DNA of 64,000 nt from Kitasatospora sp. A2-31 (GTDB lineage: Bacteria > Actinomycetota > Actinomycetes > Streptomycetales > Streptomycetaceae): positions 718,404 through 782,403 of the forward strand of contig NZ_JAKNTA010000002.1 in NCBI RefSeq assembly GCF_022288725.1, given 5' to 3'. Positions 17,240-25,626 of this stretch are shown in pieces. A program made the translations under genes and the position numbers. The stretch's first letter is position 1. Each line of letters begins with the position of its first letter. A model generated the notes under the pieces. That model made no database searches. It was given only the letters and a program-made list of their open reading frames with translations, and was not told the origin of the DNA.

Positions 17240-18553
17240 TCAGGGCCGCCCGATGCGGAAGCGGGTGGTCAGGGCGTCGGGGTCGATGATCGGTGCGGGG
17301 TAGCCGTGGGCGAACAGCCCCGGGCGGTGGACGGCGGGGCCCGGCAGATGGGCGAGTTCGGGGATCCAGCGGCGCACGTAGGCGCCATCCGGGTCGTAAC
17401 GGTCGGCCTGGCGCAGCGGGTTGAGGATCCGGTTGGGCCGGGTGTCGGTGCCCGTGCCGGCCACCCACTGCCAGTTGAGCTGGTTGTTGGCCACGTCACC
17501 GTCGACCAGCAGGGAGAGGAAGTGGGCGGCGCCGATCCGCCAGTCCTGGTAGAGGCACTTGGCGAAGAAGCCCGCGGTGATCAGCCGGGCCCGGTTGGGC
17601 ATCCAGCCCTCGTAGGCGAGCTGGCGCATGCCGGCGTCGACGATCGGGTAGCCGGTGCGGCCCTGCCGCCAGGCCTCGGTCTCCTCCTCGTCGTGGTGCC
17701 AGTGGTCGTCGTGGTCGCGGTAGTCCCGCCGGGCGGCGTCGGGGCGGGCGGCGAGGACCTGGTGGTGGAAGTCGCGCCAGGCGAGCTGACGGACGAAGGC
17801 CCGGGCGCCCTCGCCGTCGTGCCGCAGGGCGTGGGCGACGAGCTCCGTGGGGGAGAGACAGCCGAAGTGCAGGTACGGGGAGAGCCGGGAGGTGTCGTCC
17901 GCCGCGAGGTCGTCGTGGACGTCGGCGTAGGCGTCGACGTCCCAGGTCCGCCACCGGGCCCGCCCCGCGCTCTCGCCCCCTGGCGGCAACCCCGGGGAGG
18001 TGGTGCCACTCACCAGCAGGGTGTCGCTGTCGATGCCGCCCGGCGTGCGCAGCGCTCCGGGCACCGCCAGCACGGTGCGGCGCGGTGCCTCCTGCCAGGC
18101 CCGGTGGTACGGGGTGAAGACCGCGTAGTGGTCGCGGCCGACCGGGGTGATCCGGCCGGGCGGGACCACGGTCACGGAGGCCTCGTGGACGTGCAGCCGC
18201 TCGCCGAGGGCCTTGCGCAGCCGGACCTCCCGGCGGTGGGCGAAACCGGTCACGCCGGCGGCGACGTGCACCGTGGTGGCCCCGGTCTCGGCGGCCAACC
18301 TGGCGGTCTGTTCGGCGGCCTCGCCCCGGCGCACGGTCAGCCGGGAGCCGATGCCGCGCAGCGAGGCGTCCAGGTCGGCGAGGCAGTCCGCGAGGAACGC
18401 CTGCCGGTTGGGGGCGGCGAAGCCGGCGGCCTCGACCGCCGGATCGGACACGAACAGGGGGACGACCTGGTCGGCCGAGGTGTGCGCGGCGTGCAGCACG
18501 GGGTTGTCGTGCAGGCGCAGGTCCTGGGTGAACAGGGCGATCGAGACGGTCAT
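17240..18553 (-). CDS. phr: Deoxyribodipyrimidine photolyase, CPD type
   Basis: This 437-residue flavoprotein repairs cyclobutane pyrimidine dimers in DNA using blue light. The N-terminal antenna domain starts MTVSIALFTQDLRLHDNPVLHAA; the C-terminal FAD/DNA-binding domain carries RLSPYLHFGCLSP, WRDFHHQVLAARPD, MRQLAYEGWMPNRARL and NNQLNWQWVAGTGTD, all class I photolyase signatures. The start ATG overlaps the stop of the DUF1295 gene by four bases (ATGA), so translation is coupled. It is the last gene of a minus-strand series that also modifies lipids, which suggests a common light/oxidative-damage response. No regulator of that response is in the window. Confidence 0.93.
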   Translation of the reverse strand: MTVSIALFTQDLRLHDNPVLHAAHTSADQVVPLFVSDPAVEAAGFAAPNRQAFLADCLADLDASLRGIGSRLTVRRGEAAEQTARLAAETGATTVHVAAGVTGFAHRREVRLRKALGERLHVHEASVTVVPPGRITPVGRDHYAVFTPYHRAWQEAPRRTVLAVPGALRTPGGIDSDTLLVSGTTSPGLPPGGESAGRARWRTWDVDAYADVHDDLAADDTSRLSPYLHFGCLSPTELVAHALRHDGEGARAFVRQLAWRDFHHQVLAARPDAARRDYRDHDDHWHHDEEETEAWRQGRTGYPIVDAGMRQLAYEGWMPNRARLITAGFFAKCLYQDWRIGAAHFLSLLVDGDVANNQLNWQWVAGTGTDTRPNRILNPLRQADRYDPDGAYVRRWIPELAHLPGPAVHRPGLFAHGYPAPIIDPDALTTRFRIGRP

Positions 18554-19383
18554 GGAACGGACCTCGAGGACGACGGGACTTTCGGGCTTCGGCGGGGTGG
18601 CAGGGGCAGGAAGCCGCTGGTGCGGGCCGCGTAGTCGGCCCAGCCGGGCCGCTGGGCGCCCAGCCGGCGCTCCAGCATCGGCTTGCCGCTGCCGAACGCC
18701 AGCAGGTAGGTCATCAGTAGGGGGCTGAGCACGAAGGCCCAGCCGATCGGAGTGTCGGCGGCGAGCAGGAAGAGGCCCCACCAGACGCACGCGTCGCCGA
18801 AGTAGTTGGGGTGGCGGGTGTAGCGCCACAGGCCGCGGTCCATGATCCGGCCGCGGTTGGCGGGGTCGGCCTTGAAACGGGCGAGCTGCCAGTCCCCCAC
18901 CGCCTCGAAGAACAGGCCGAGCGCCCACAGGGCGGTACCCGCCGCGGCGAGTGCGCCCGGGGGACGGGGGATGTACTGGGCCGCCTGGACGGGCAGCGAG
19001 ACGAACCAGACGAGGGCCGCCTGCAGCAGGTAGACGATCCGCAGCGCGTACCGGGTGCGGGCCGCGCCCTCGGGGGCGCGGGCGAGCATTGCGGCGTAGC
19101 GCGGATCCTCCGGTGCGCCCCGGGAGCGCCACCAGATGTGTGCGGACAGGCGCAGACCCCAGACCACGACGAGCACGGTCGCGAGCAGTCGCCGCCCGGG
19201 GTCGCCGTGGCCGGCCGAGAGAAGGTAGCCACCGAGTGCGACCGCGGTGAACGCCAGGCCCCAGGCCACGTCCACACCGCGGTGACGGCCACGGCGCACC
19301 CCGACCGCGAAGGCCACGAGGAAGACGGCCAGGGACGCACCGGCGCTGACGGCCACGTTGAGGGCGAAGGCGTTGCCGTTCAC
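18550..19383 (-). CDS. DUF1295 family membrane protein (steroid 5-alpha-reductase-like)
   Basis: The 277-residue protein has about seven hydrophobic segments and the DUF1295 signature near the C-terminus: DRGLWRYTRHPNYFGDACVWWG, then GKPMLERRLGAQRPGWADYAARTSGFLPLPP. The fold is shared with isoprenylcysteine methyltransferases and steroid reductases, enzymes of lipid substrates in the membrane. GTG 19383 was chosen because GGAGG lies 6 bases upstream. It overlaps phr by 4 bases and follows the Cfa-type gene after 171 bases. In other bacteria DUF1295 genes accompany FAD oxidoreductase, DUF1365 and Cfa genes; a role in fatty-acid remodelling is inferred. Confidence 0.9.
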   Translation of the reverse strand: MNGNAFALNVAVSAGASLAVFLVAFAVGVRRGRHRGVDVAWGLAFTAVALGGYLLSAGHGDPGRRLLATVLVVVWGLRLSAHIWWRSRGAPEDPRYAAMLARAPEGAARTRYALRIVYLLQAALVWFVSLPVQAAQYIPRPPGALAAAGTALWALGLFFEAVGDWQLARFKADPANRGRIMDRGLWRYTRHPNYFGDACVWWGLFLLAADTPIGWAFVLSPLLMTYLLAFGSGKPMLERRLGAQRPGWADYAARTSGFLPLPPRRSPKVPSSSRSVP

Positions 19384-19554
19384 GTCAGACCTCCGTTCCC
19401 GGCCCGGCGGACCGGGGATGCGTTCCCGCCACGGCGGGCGACCGCGACGGCACCTCCGCGGCACGGGGCGCTGAGCCGAACCGGGCTTCCGGGGGCTCCG
19501 GCGGCGCTCCGTCGAGCACGTCGCCCGGCCCCCCGGCGATCACCGCGGCGGTGC

Positions 19555-20871
19555 TCATGCCGTCACCTCCTCCCTGGTCAGGAGCAGCTGGTGGACGTCG
19601 AGGTAGCCGGTGCGGAAGCCGGCCTCGCAGTAGGCCAGGTAGAACTCCCACGTCCGCCGGAACACCTCGTCGAACCCGAGGCCGCCGAGTTGCGCGGACT
19701 GCTCGGCGAACCGCTCGCGCCACAGGCGCAGCGTCTCGGCGTAGTGGGGCCCGAACGCGTCGGTACGGGTGACCCGCAGCCGGGTGTGGCGCGCCGCGGT
19801 CTCCCGGATCGCGCGGACGGACGGGATCCGGCCGCCGGGGAAGATGTACTTGAGGATCCAGGTCTGGGTCCGGCTGCCGGCGAGCATCCGGTCGTGCGGC
19901 ATCGAGATCGATTGCAGGGCGACCCGGCCGCCGGGGGCGAGGACCCGGTCGAGGGTGGCGAAGTAGTCCGGCCAGAACGGCCGGCCGACGGCCTCGATCA
20001 TCTCCACGCTGACCACGGCGTCGTACACGCCCTCGGCGGCACGGTAGTCGCAGAGCCGGACCTCGGCGCGGTCGTCGAGCCCGGCACGGGCGATCCGGCG
20101 GCGGGCGAGGTCGAGCTGTTCCTCGGAGAGGGTGAGGCTGACCACGCGTGCGCCACGGGTGGCGGCACGCATGGCGAGTTCGCCCCAGCCGGTGCCGATC
20201 TCCAGCAGCCTGGTCCCGGGACCGACGCGGGCGAGATCGAGCAGGCGGTCGATCTTGCGGTGCTGGGCGGCGGGCAGCGCGTCCCAGCTCGCCTCCGGTG
20301 CGCCGCCGGGTGCCGTCGGGAAGATCGCCGATGAGTAGGTCATCGTCGGGTCGAGGAAGAGGGCGAACAGCTCGTTGGACAGGTCGTAGTGGCGGTGGAT
20401 GTTGCGCCGGGCGTTCGCGATGGTGGGGAGGTCCGCCGCGGGCGGGCGCTGCACGTGGAACCGGCGCAGCCACTGCGTGCCGCGCGGCACCAGGGTCTGC
20501 GGTGCGGTGGCGAGTTCGGTGAGGAGGGCGACGAGGTCGGGGCTGTCCCAGTCGCCGGCCTGGTAGCCCTCGCCGAACCCGATCAGTCCGCCTTCGCCGA
20601 GCCGGTGCAGGAAGTCCCCGGGGCGGTGCACGCGCAGGACCGGAGTGCCGGGCGGGGCCGGTCGCCGGCGCCGGACGTCGGGGCGTTCGACGTGCAGGCC
20701 GCGGCGGGCCGCGATCCGCTGGAGCAGGCGGGCGGCGACGGCTGCGCGCAGCGGCACGTGCGGTACCCGGGCGACGTCCGGCCAGCGGGCGGGGTCGAGG
20801 ACGGGTGTCGGCGTCGCGGTCGTCGGGACAGTGGTCGTCGGGGCAGTGGTCGTCGGGGCAGTGGTCGTCAT
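19555..20871 (-). CDS. Cfa/UfaM-type SAM-dependent fatty-acyl methyltransferase
   Basis: This 438-residue cytoplasmic enzyme resembles cyclopropane-fatty-acyl-phospholipid synthase: IGFGEGYQAGDWDSPDL, NIHRHYDLSNELFALFLDPTMTYSSA, the SAM-binding LLEIGTGWGELAMRAA, VSVEMIEAVG and SISMPHDRM. The first 25 residues are a low-complexity Thr/Pro run encoded by a 15-bp tandem repeat. In this neighbourhood (FAD oxidoreductase, DUF1365, DUF1295, photolyase) the homologue may be a UfaM-like enzyme that methylates unsaturated acyl chains on the way to furan fatty acids rather than making cyclopropanes; the sequence alone cannot separate these. It overlaps the DUF1365 gene by ATGA. Confidence 0.9.
   Translation of the reverse strand: MTTTAPTTTAPTTTVPTTATPTPVLDPARWPDVARVPHVPLRAAVAARLLQRIAARRGLHVERPDVRRRRPAPPGTPVLRVHRPGDFLHRLGEGGLIGFGEGYQAGDWDSPDLVALLTELATAPQTLVPRGTQWLRRFHVQRPPAADLPTIANARRNIHRHYDLSNELFALFLDPTMTYSSAIFPTAPGGAPEASWDALPAAQHRKIDRLLDLARVGPGTRLLEIGTGWGELAMRAATRGARVVSLTLSEEQLDLARRRIARAGLDDRAEVRLCDYRAAEGVYDAVVSVEMIEAVGRPFWPDYFATLDRVLAPGGRVALQSISMPHDRMLAGSRTQTWILKYIFPGGRIPSVRAIRETAARHTRLRVTRTDAFGPHYAETLRLWRERFAEQSAQLGGLGFDEVFRRTWEFYLAYCEAGFRTGYLDVHQLLLTREEVTA
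20818..20870 (-). repeat. 15-bp tandem repeat inside the Cfa-type coding start
   Basis: The unit GGTCGTCGGGGCAGT (plus strand) occurs at 20818 (one mismatch), 20833 and 20848, with a partial fourth copy. It is in frame and encodes the Thr/Pro-rich N-terminus, so copy number changes would alter only a disordered leader. Confidence 0.85.
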
Positions 20872-21665
20872 CGTGCGGGGACCTCTTCCGGGGGCCGGGA
20901 GTTCTCGGTGGGGCGGGACGGGCGGGTCTTCGGGCGGGGGTGGACGGGCAGGCCGCTGAGCCACAGGCGGATCCCCCGGTAGCGGATGTGCAGGCTGACG
21001 GCCCAGGTGGCGAACGGATGGGTGAGGGCCGCGCGCAGCAGGGCCGCGGGGCCGGCCGGCCGGCCGGTGCCGCGGACGGTGGCGGTGAAGGCCCGGGAGG
21101 CCTCGCGTTCGAGGTGGACCGTCAGCCGCAGCCGCTCGCCCGGCTCGGGCAGCACCATCCGGTAGTGGCCGTCGACGGGGAAGAACGGCGAGACGTAGAA
21201 GTCCTTCGGAGTCCCGCCGTGGCCCGCGGGGTCGGGCGGAAGCAGGTAGCGGTGGCGGCCGCCGTAGGTGTTGTGGACCTCGGCGACCGTGCACAGTGGC
21301 CGGCCGGCCTCGTCGCGGCACCAGTACACGGTGAGCGGGTTGAACACGTGCCCGAGCGAGCGGGCCTGGGTGAGCATCAGGACCCGTCCGCCACCGAGCC
21401 GGACACCGTGGTCGGCGAGGTAGACCTCCAGGTCCTGCCGGACGGTCCGTTCGCCGTCGCTCGCCTCCCCCGCGTCCAGGGCGTGGTCCGCGGGCCGGAA
21501 CCGGGCCAGCGGCCGCAGCGGCCACGGCACGGGCGGGAGGCGGTCGAGGTCGACCAGCCACAGGTAGCCGCGGTGCCGGAAGGCGGGCCGGCGGGGCGCG
21601 GTGCGCACGTGGGTGGTGCGGACGTCGTAGATCACCGCACCCCACGGCCCGGGCAGGACGGTCAC
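20868..21665 (-). CDS. DUF1365 family protein
   Basis: The 265-residue protein shows the DUF1365 signatures HVFNPLTVYWCRDEAGRPLCTVAEVHNTYGG (abridged: HVFNPLTVYW, VHNTYGG), KDFYVSPFFPVDGHYRM and a C-terminal HIRYRGIRLW. The function is unknown, but the gene almost always lies between an FAD-dependent oxidoreductase and a Cfa-type methyltransferase, as here, so a role in acyl-chain modification is likely. The start GTG 21665 overlaps the upstream stop as GTGA, and its own stop overlaps the Cfa-type start as ATGA, a pattern of tight translational coupling. Confidence 0.9.
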   Translation of the reverse strand: MTVLPGPWGAVIYDVRTTHVRTAPRRPAFRHRGYLWLVDLDRLPPVPWPLRPLARFRPADHALDAGEASDGERTVRQDLEVYLADHGVRLGGGRVLMLTQARSLGHVFNPLTVYWCRDEAGRPLCTVAEVHNTYGGRHRYLLPPDPAGHGGTPKDFYVSPFFPVDGHYRMVLPEPGERLRLTVHLEREASRAFTATVRGTGRPAGPAALLRAALTHPFATWAVSLHIRYRGIRLWLSGLPVHPRPKTRPSRPTENSRPPEEVPAR

Positions 21666-22993
21666 GGCGCGGCCACCCCCAGCAGGGCGCCGGCGGCGTC
21701 GAGGCCGGACCGGCAGCCGTCCTCGTGGAAGCCCCAGCCGTGGTAGGCGCCGGCGAACGCCGTCCGGGCGGTGGTGAGTTCGGGGAGCCGGCGCTGCGCG
21801 GCGACGGTGCGCGCGGTGTAGATCGGGTGCTCGTAGACGGTGCGCGAGACCACCAGGTGCTCCGGGACGGGGGCGTCCCGGTCCTCGTTGAGGGTGACCA
21901 GGTAGTCGTCGGCGGCGTCCAGGCGCAGCAGCCGGTTGAGGTGGTAGCTGACCCGCACCCGGTCCGACGGTGCCTCGCAGTGGGGCATCCGGTAGTTCCA
22001 CGATCCGCGTGCCGGGCGGGCCGTGGGCAGGACGGAGGCGTCACGGTGGAGCACGGTCGGGTTGCGCGAGTAGGTGAAGGCGCCGAGGACCTCGCGTTCG
22101 GTGTCGGTCGGGTCGGCGAGCAGTTGCAGTGCCTGGTCGGCGTGGGTGGCGATCACCACGGCGTCGGCCGCGGTGGAGCGTCCGTCCTGCGTGGCGACGG
22201 TGACGCCGTCGGGGTGGCGGCGCACGGCCCGGACCGGGGCGGAGCAGTGGACCGCGGTGAGCCGTTCGGCGATCCTCCGGACGTAGGTGCGGGAGCCGCC
22301 GACGACGGTGCGCCAGGTCGGTGAGCCCGTCACGCTCAGCATGCCGTGGTTGTCGAGGAAGGCGAACAGGTAGCGCGCGGGGTAGTCGCCCGCGAGGTCG
22401 GGGGCGCAGGACCACACGGCGGAGACCACCGGGGTCATGAAGTGACTGACGAAGTACGGCGAGAAGCCCTCGGCGGCGAGGAAGGCGGACAGGCTGGGGT
22501 CGCCGGCCGCCGGGTCGGCGAGCAACCGCCGTGCCCGCCGGTGGAAGCGGGGCACCTCGGCGAGCACCCGGAGGTACCGGCCGCGCACCAGTGCGTCGCG
22601 CTTGGCGAACAGGCCGGCAGGCCCCCGTGCACCGGCGTACTCCAGGCCGCAGCCGTCGCAGCGCACCGACATGCTCATCTCGGTCTCCCGGGTGTGGACG
22701 CCGAGTTCGGCGAACAGCCGCACCAGGTGCGGGTAGGTCCGCTCGTTGTGCACCAGGAACCCGGTGTCGAGGGCGAGCTCTCGCCCGCCCGGGTCGGTCA
22801 CCCGCTGGGTGTGGGCGTGGCCGCCGAGCCGGGAGTCGGCCTCGAACAGTTCGACCTCCACCCCGGACCGGGACAGCTCGTACGCCGCGGTGAGGCCTGC
22901 CACGCCGGATCCGACGACCGCCACCCGGCGCGGACGGCCGGTGCCGGGCGCGGTGACGGTCGGGGGGGTGGAGCTGGTGTCGAACACGGTCAC
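21662..22993 (-). CDS. NAD(P)/FAD-dependent oxidoreductase (amine-oxidase/phytoene-desaturase-like)
   Basis: The 443-residue flavoprotein has the FAD-binding dinucleotide fold RRVAVVGSGVAGLTAAYELSRSGVEVELFEA, the flavin signature LGGHAHTQRV, and later FLDNHGMLSVTGSPTWRTVVGGSRTYV, plus a C-terminal AFAGAYHGWGFHEDGCRSG. It belongs to the FAD oxidoreductases paired with DUF1365 and Cfa genes; in alpha-proteobacteria such flavoproteins are linked to desaturation or oxygenation of methylated acyl chains. Which step this one catalyses is not evident. GTG 22993 follows GGAGG by 7 bases. It is the first gene of the minus-strand lipid/photolyase series. Confidence 0.9.
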   Translation of the reverse strand: MTVFDTSSTPPTVTAPGTGRPRRVAVVGSGVAGLTAAYELSRSGVEVELFEADSRLGGHAHTQRVTDPGGRELALDTGFLVHNERTYPHLVRLFAELGVHTRETEMSMSVRCDGCGLEYAGARGPAGLFAKRDALVRGRYLRVLAEVPRFHRRARRLLADPAAGDPSLSAFLAAEGFSPYFVSHFMTPVVSAVWSCAPDLAGDYPARYLFAFLDNHGMLSVTGSPTWRTVVGGSRTYVRRIAERLTAVHCSAPVRAVRRHPDGVTVATQDGRSTAADAVVIATHADQALQLLADPTDTEREVLGAFTYSRNPTVLHRDASVLPTARPARGSWNYRMPHCEAPSDRVRVSYHLNRLLRLDAADDYLVTLNEDRDAPVPEHLVVSRTVYEHPIYTARTVAAQRRLPELTTARTAFAGAYHGWGFHEDGCRSGLDAAGALLGVAAP

Positions 22994-23168
22994 GAGAAGC
23001 CCTCCCGGCGGGGCCCGTGGTGGCCCCCGTAGTCGTTTCACGCAACCTTCGGAACCGGGCCGCTCGCGGATTGGCGCGAGTTTCCGGCGGGGGATCCCGG
23101 CTGCCGCTCCCGGGGGCCGTCGTCCCGCGCCCGCGCCCGCGCTCGGGTAGCGCGGTCGGCCGACGGGG

Positions 23169-23387
23169 TCACCACCCCGCGATCCTCCCCACCGCGAAGC
23201 CGACGCAGCACACGACCAGGACGGTGATGACCAGCAGGGGAATCCAGCCGGGCCATGCCGTGTGCAGCTCGACCGACTCCGGAGTGGAGATTCCCGCACA
23301 GGTGGAGGCCTCGCACTCGGGCGTCTCCGTCGGCGGACGTACCGGAACGGCTCGCTCGTGCACGGGGGCCTGTCGGTCCAGTGTCAT
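23169..23387 (-). CDS. Small single-pass membrane protein, unrecognised
   Basis: The 72-residue protein begins MTLDRQAPVHERAVPV and ends with one hydrophobic helix (WIPLLVITVLVVCCVGFAVG) and a short tail. Two further cysteines sit in ECEASTCAG, so four cysteines are spread over 72 residues. GGGAGG lies 5 bases before the ATG. It is upstream of the FAD oxidoreductase on the same strand and divergent from the iron-sulfur photolyase gene. The function is unknown; a redox or metal link is only suggested by the cysteines. Confidence 0.6.
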   Translation of the reverse strand: MTLDRQAPVHERAVPVRPPTETPECEASTCAGISTPESVELHTAWPGWIPLLVITVLVVCCVGFAVGRIAGW

Positions 23388-23665
23388 GACGTCCTCCCGC
23401 AGTGGTGGTTCGGAGGGTTTCGGGGGCTCCGGGGTTCCGTGGCCCGATGCGGAGTCACGGTCCCACGGTGCAGCGCTGCACCGGACGGGGACACTTGGAT
23501 CGTTTGTGCAGCGTCCTCCTCCGAGGGCCGTGGTCCCGCGCCCGAAGCGATGCGGCACCGATGCGAGTGTCGCCGTCCGCCCTCGTCGACGGAACCTTGG
23601 CGTTGGGGCCCGTACCTCGGTCCCCCGACCGAGCTGCGGCGAACGGAGCGGACTAGGAGCGGACC

Positions 23666-23875
23666 ATGAGACAGCAGAACGAAGTACCCGCCGACCACCG
23701 CCTCTCCCGGCTCCCCCGCGCGGGAGCCGGACGGTGCGGTGCGGCACTGCTGGCCTTCGGCGCTCCGGGCCGCGCGGACGGGCTCTCGTCGTCGGCCGCT
23801 CGCTCCACCGCCTCGCCTGCTCCGGCACGCGAGGGCCGCCGTCGTCCCGCCGTCCTGCCCGGACGGCCGGTGTGA
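23666..23875 (+). CDS. Possible small coupled ORF ahead of the iron-sulfur photolyase
   Basis: This 69-codon frame begins MRQQNEVPADHRLSRL with AGGAGC five bases upstream and ends in a TGA that overlaps the next GTG start as GTGA. The arrangement looks like a translated leader coupled to the photolyase gene, but the composition is Ala/Arg/Pro-rich and resembles noncoding GC-rich frames. I recognise no family. The ribosome site and overlap are the only support. Confidence 0.4.
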   Translation: MRQQNEVPADHRLSRLPRAGAGRCGAALLAFGAPGRADGLSSSAARSTASPAPAREGRRRPAVLPGRPV

Positions 23876-25386
23876 GCGGCCCGCGCCCGCACTGGGTCTT
23901 CGGCGACCAGCTCGGCCCGCACTTCCTCGCCCCGGGCGAGGGCGGCCCGGACGAGGGAGCCCCGGTCGTCATGATCGAGGCGCGGTCGGTGCTGCGGCGG
24001 CGCCGGTTCCACCGGGCCAAGGCCCACCTGGTGCTCTCCGCGATGCGCCATGCGGCCGACGCCCTCGGGGACCGCGTGCGTTACGTGCAGGCCGAGACCT
24101 ACCGGGAGGGCCTGGCCGAGGCGGTGGGGCGGCGTCGGGTGACCGTGTCCCACCCGACCTCGCGGGCGGCGCTCGGCCTGGTGGAGGAGCTGCCCCGCGT
24201 CACCGTGCTGCCGCCGCGCGGCTTCCTCGTCCCCTTCGCCGACTTCCGCCGCTGGGCCGGCGCGCCGGGTGGGCGGCGGCTTCTGCTGGAGGACTTCTAC
24301 CGCCGGGTGCGCCGCGCCGAGCACCTGCTCCTGGAACCCGACGGCTCGCCGACCGGCGGCCGGTGGAACCTCGACCGGGACAACCGCGAGCCGCCGCCCA
24401 AGGGGGCGACCACGCTGCCGCTGCCGCCGCCGTTCGAACCGCAGGAGGACGAGATCGACCAGCGGGTGCGGGCCGACCTGGACCGCTGGGAGCGCGCCGG
24501 TGAGGTCGCGTTCGTCGGCCGCGACGGCCCGCGTCGCTTCGCCGCGACGCGGGCCGAGGCCGAGCAGGCCCTCGCGCACTTCGTCGAGCACCGCCTGGCC
24601 GACTTCGGCCGCTTCGAGGACGCCATGCTCCGCGCCGACCCGTGGATGGCCCACAGCGCCCTCTCCGTCCCGCTCAACCTCGGTCTGCTGGACCCGGGCG
24701 AGTGCGTGCGCGCCGCCGAGACCGCCCACCGGGCCGGCCGGGTGCCGCTCAACAGCGCCGAGGGCTTCGTCCGGCAGATCGCGGGCTGGCGCGAGTACGT
24801 CTGGCAGCTCTACTGGCACCTCGGCGAGGGCTACCGGGACTCCAACGGCCTCGGCCACCACGAACCGCTCCCGGCCTGGTTCCGCGACCTGGACGCCGGG
24901 GCGGTCACCGCCCGCTGCCTCTCCGGCGTCCTGGCGGAGGTCCGGGACCACGGCTGGGTCCACCACATCCCGCGGCTGATGGTGCTCGGCAACTGGGCGC
25001 TCCAACACGGCTGGGACCCGCGCGAACTCACCGACTGGTTCCACCGCTGCTTCGTCGACGGCTACGACTGGGTGATGACGGCCAACGTCATCGGCATGTC
25101 CCAGTACGCGGACGGCGGGCTCGTCACCACCAAGCCGTACGCCGCCGGCGGTGCCTACCTGCACCGGATGGGCGACCACTGCGGACCGTGCCGCTACCGG
25201 CCCACCGAACGCCTCGGCCCGCAGGCCTGCCCGTTCACCACGGGCTACTGGGCGTTCGTCCACCGCCACCGGGAGCTGCTCGCCGCCAACCACCGCACCT
25301 CGCGGGCCGTCGCCGGCCTGCGCCGCCTGTCCGGGGTGCCCGAACTCCTCGCCGCCGAGCGCGACCGCGGCCAGTCACCGCCCTGA
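23872..25386 (+). CDS. Iron-sulfur photolyase / cryptochrome-related protein (FeS-BCP, PhrB/CryB type)
   Basis: The 504-residue flavoprotein begins HWVFGDQLGPHF after four residues, as in the deoxyribodipyrimidine photolyase-related family (length about 510). The FAD/catalytic part contains GFVRQIAGWREYVWQLYW, HHIPRLMVLGNWALQ and DWVMTANVIGMSQYADGG. The four cysteines that hold the 4Fe-4S cluster are in place: one in TARCLSGV and three in DHCGPCRYRP ... QACPF. Known members (Agrobacterium PhrB, Rhodobacter CryB) repair 6-4 photoproducts or act in light signalling. GTG 23872 is the only plausible start near the family N-terminus. Its divergence from a CPD-photolyase series suggests one shared light- or stress-driven promoter region. 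Confidence 0.92.
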   Translation: MSGPRPHWVFGDQLGPHFLAPGEGGPDEGAPVVMIEARSVLRRRRFHRAKAHLVLSAMRHAADALGDRVRYVQAETYREGLAEAVGRRRVTVSHPTSRAALGLVEELPRVTVLPPRGFLVPFADFRRWAGAPGGRRLLLEDFYRRVRRAEHLLLEPDGSPTGGRWNLDRDNREPPPKGATTLPLPPPFEPQEDEIDQRVRADLDRWERAGEVAFVGRDGPRRFAATRAEAEQALAHFVEHRLADFGRFEDAMLRADPWMAHSALSVPLNLGLLDPGECVRAAETAHRAGRVPLNSAEGFVRQIAGWREYVWQLYWHLGEGYRDSNGLGHHEPLPAWFRDLDAGAVTARCLSGVLAEVRDHGWVHHIPRLMVLGNWALQHGWDPRELTDWFHRCFVDGYDWVMTANVIGMSQYADGGLVTTKPYAAGGAYLHRMGDHCGPCRYRPTERLGPQACPFTTGYWAFVHRHRELLAANHRTSRAVAGLRRLSGVPELLAAERDRGQSPP

Positions 25387-25626
25387 GCCGGCCGGCGCGG
25401 CCACCCCCCGGGGCGCGACACCGGGTTGCCGGCCGCGCGGTGGCGTTGCGCCGCTGCTCCCGGCCTCGCTGATGCCACCTCACTCGGCCGTGGCCGCCCG
25501 CAGGCCGGGCTTCACCGACGTGGGGGTTCCGCCGAGCGAGCCGGGGTGGCGCCGTCCAACCCCGGCCCACACGGCAGCCGTACGGGGCGGGCGCCGCTCC
25601 TGCCCGTGGGCCGGGTTACGAACGGG

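Noticed and set aside
20818..20870. Short regular repeats considered as a CRISPR-like array
   Set aside because: They are direct 15-bp tandem units without spacers, inside a coding start. The other tandem repeats in the window also lack spacers; no array or cas gene is present.
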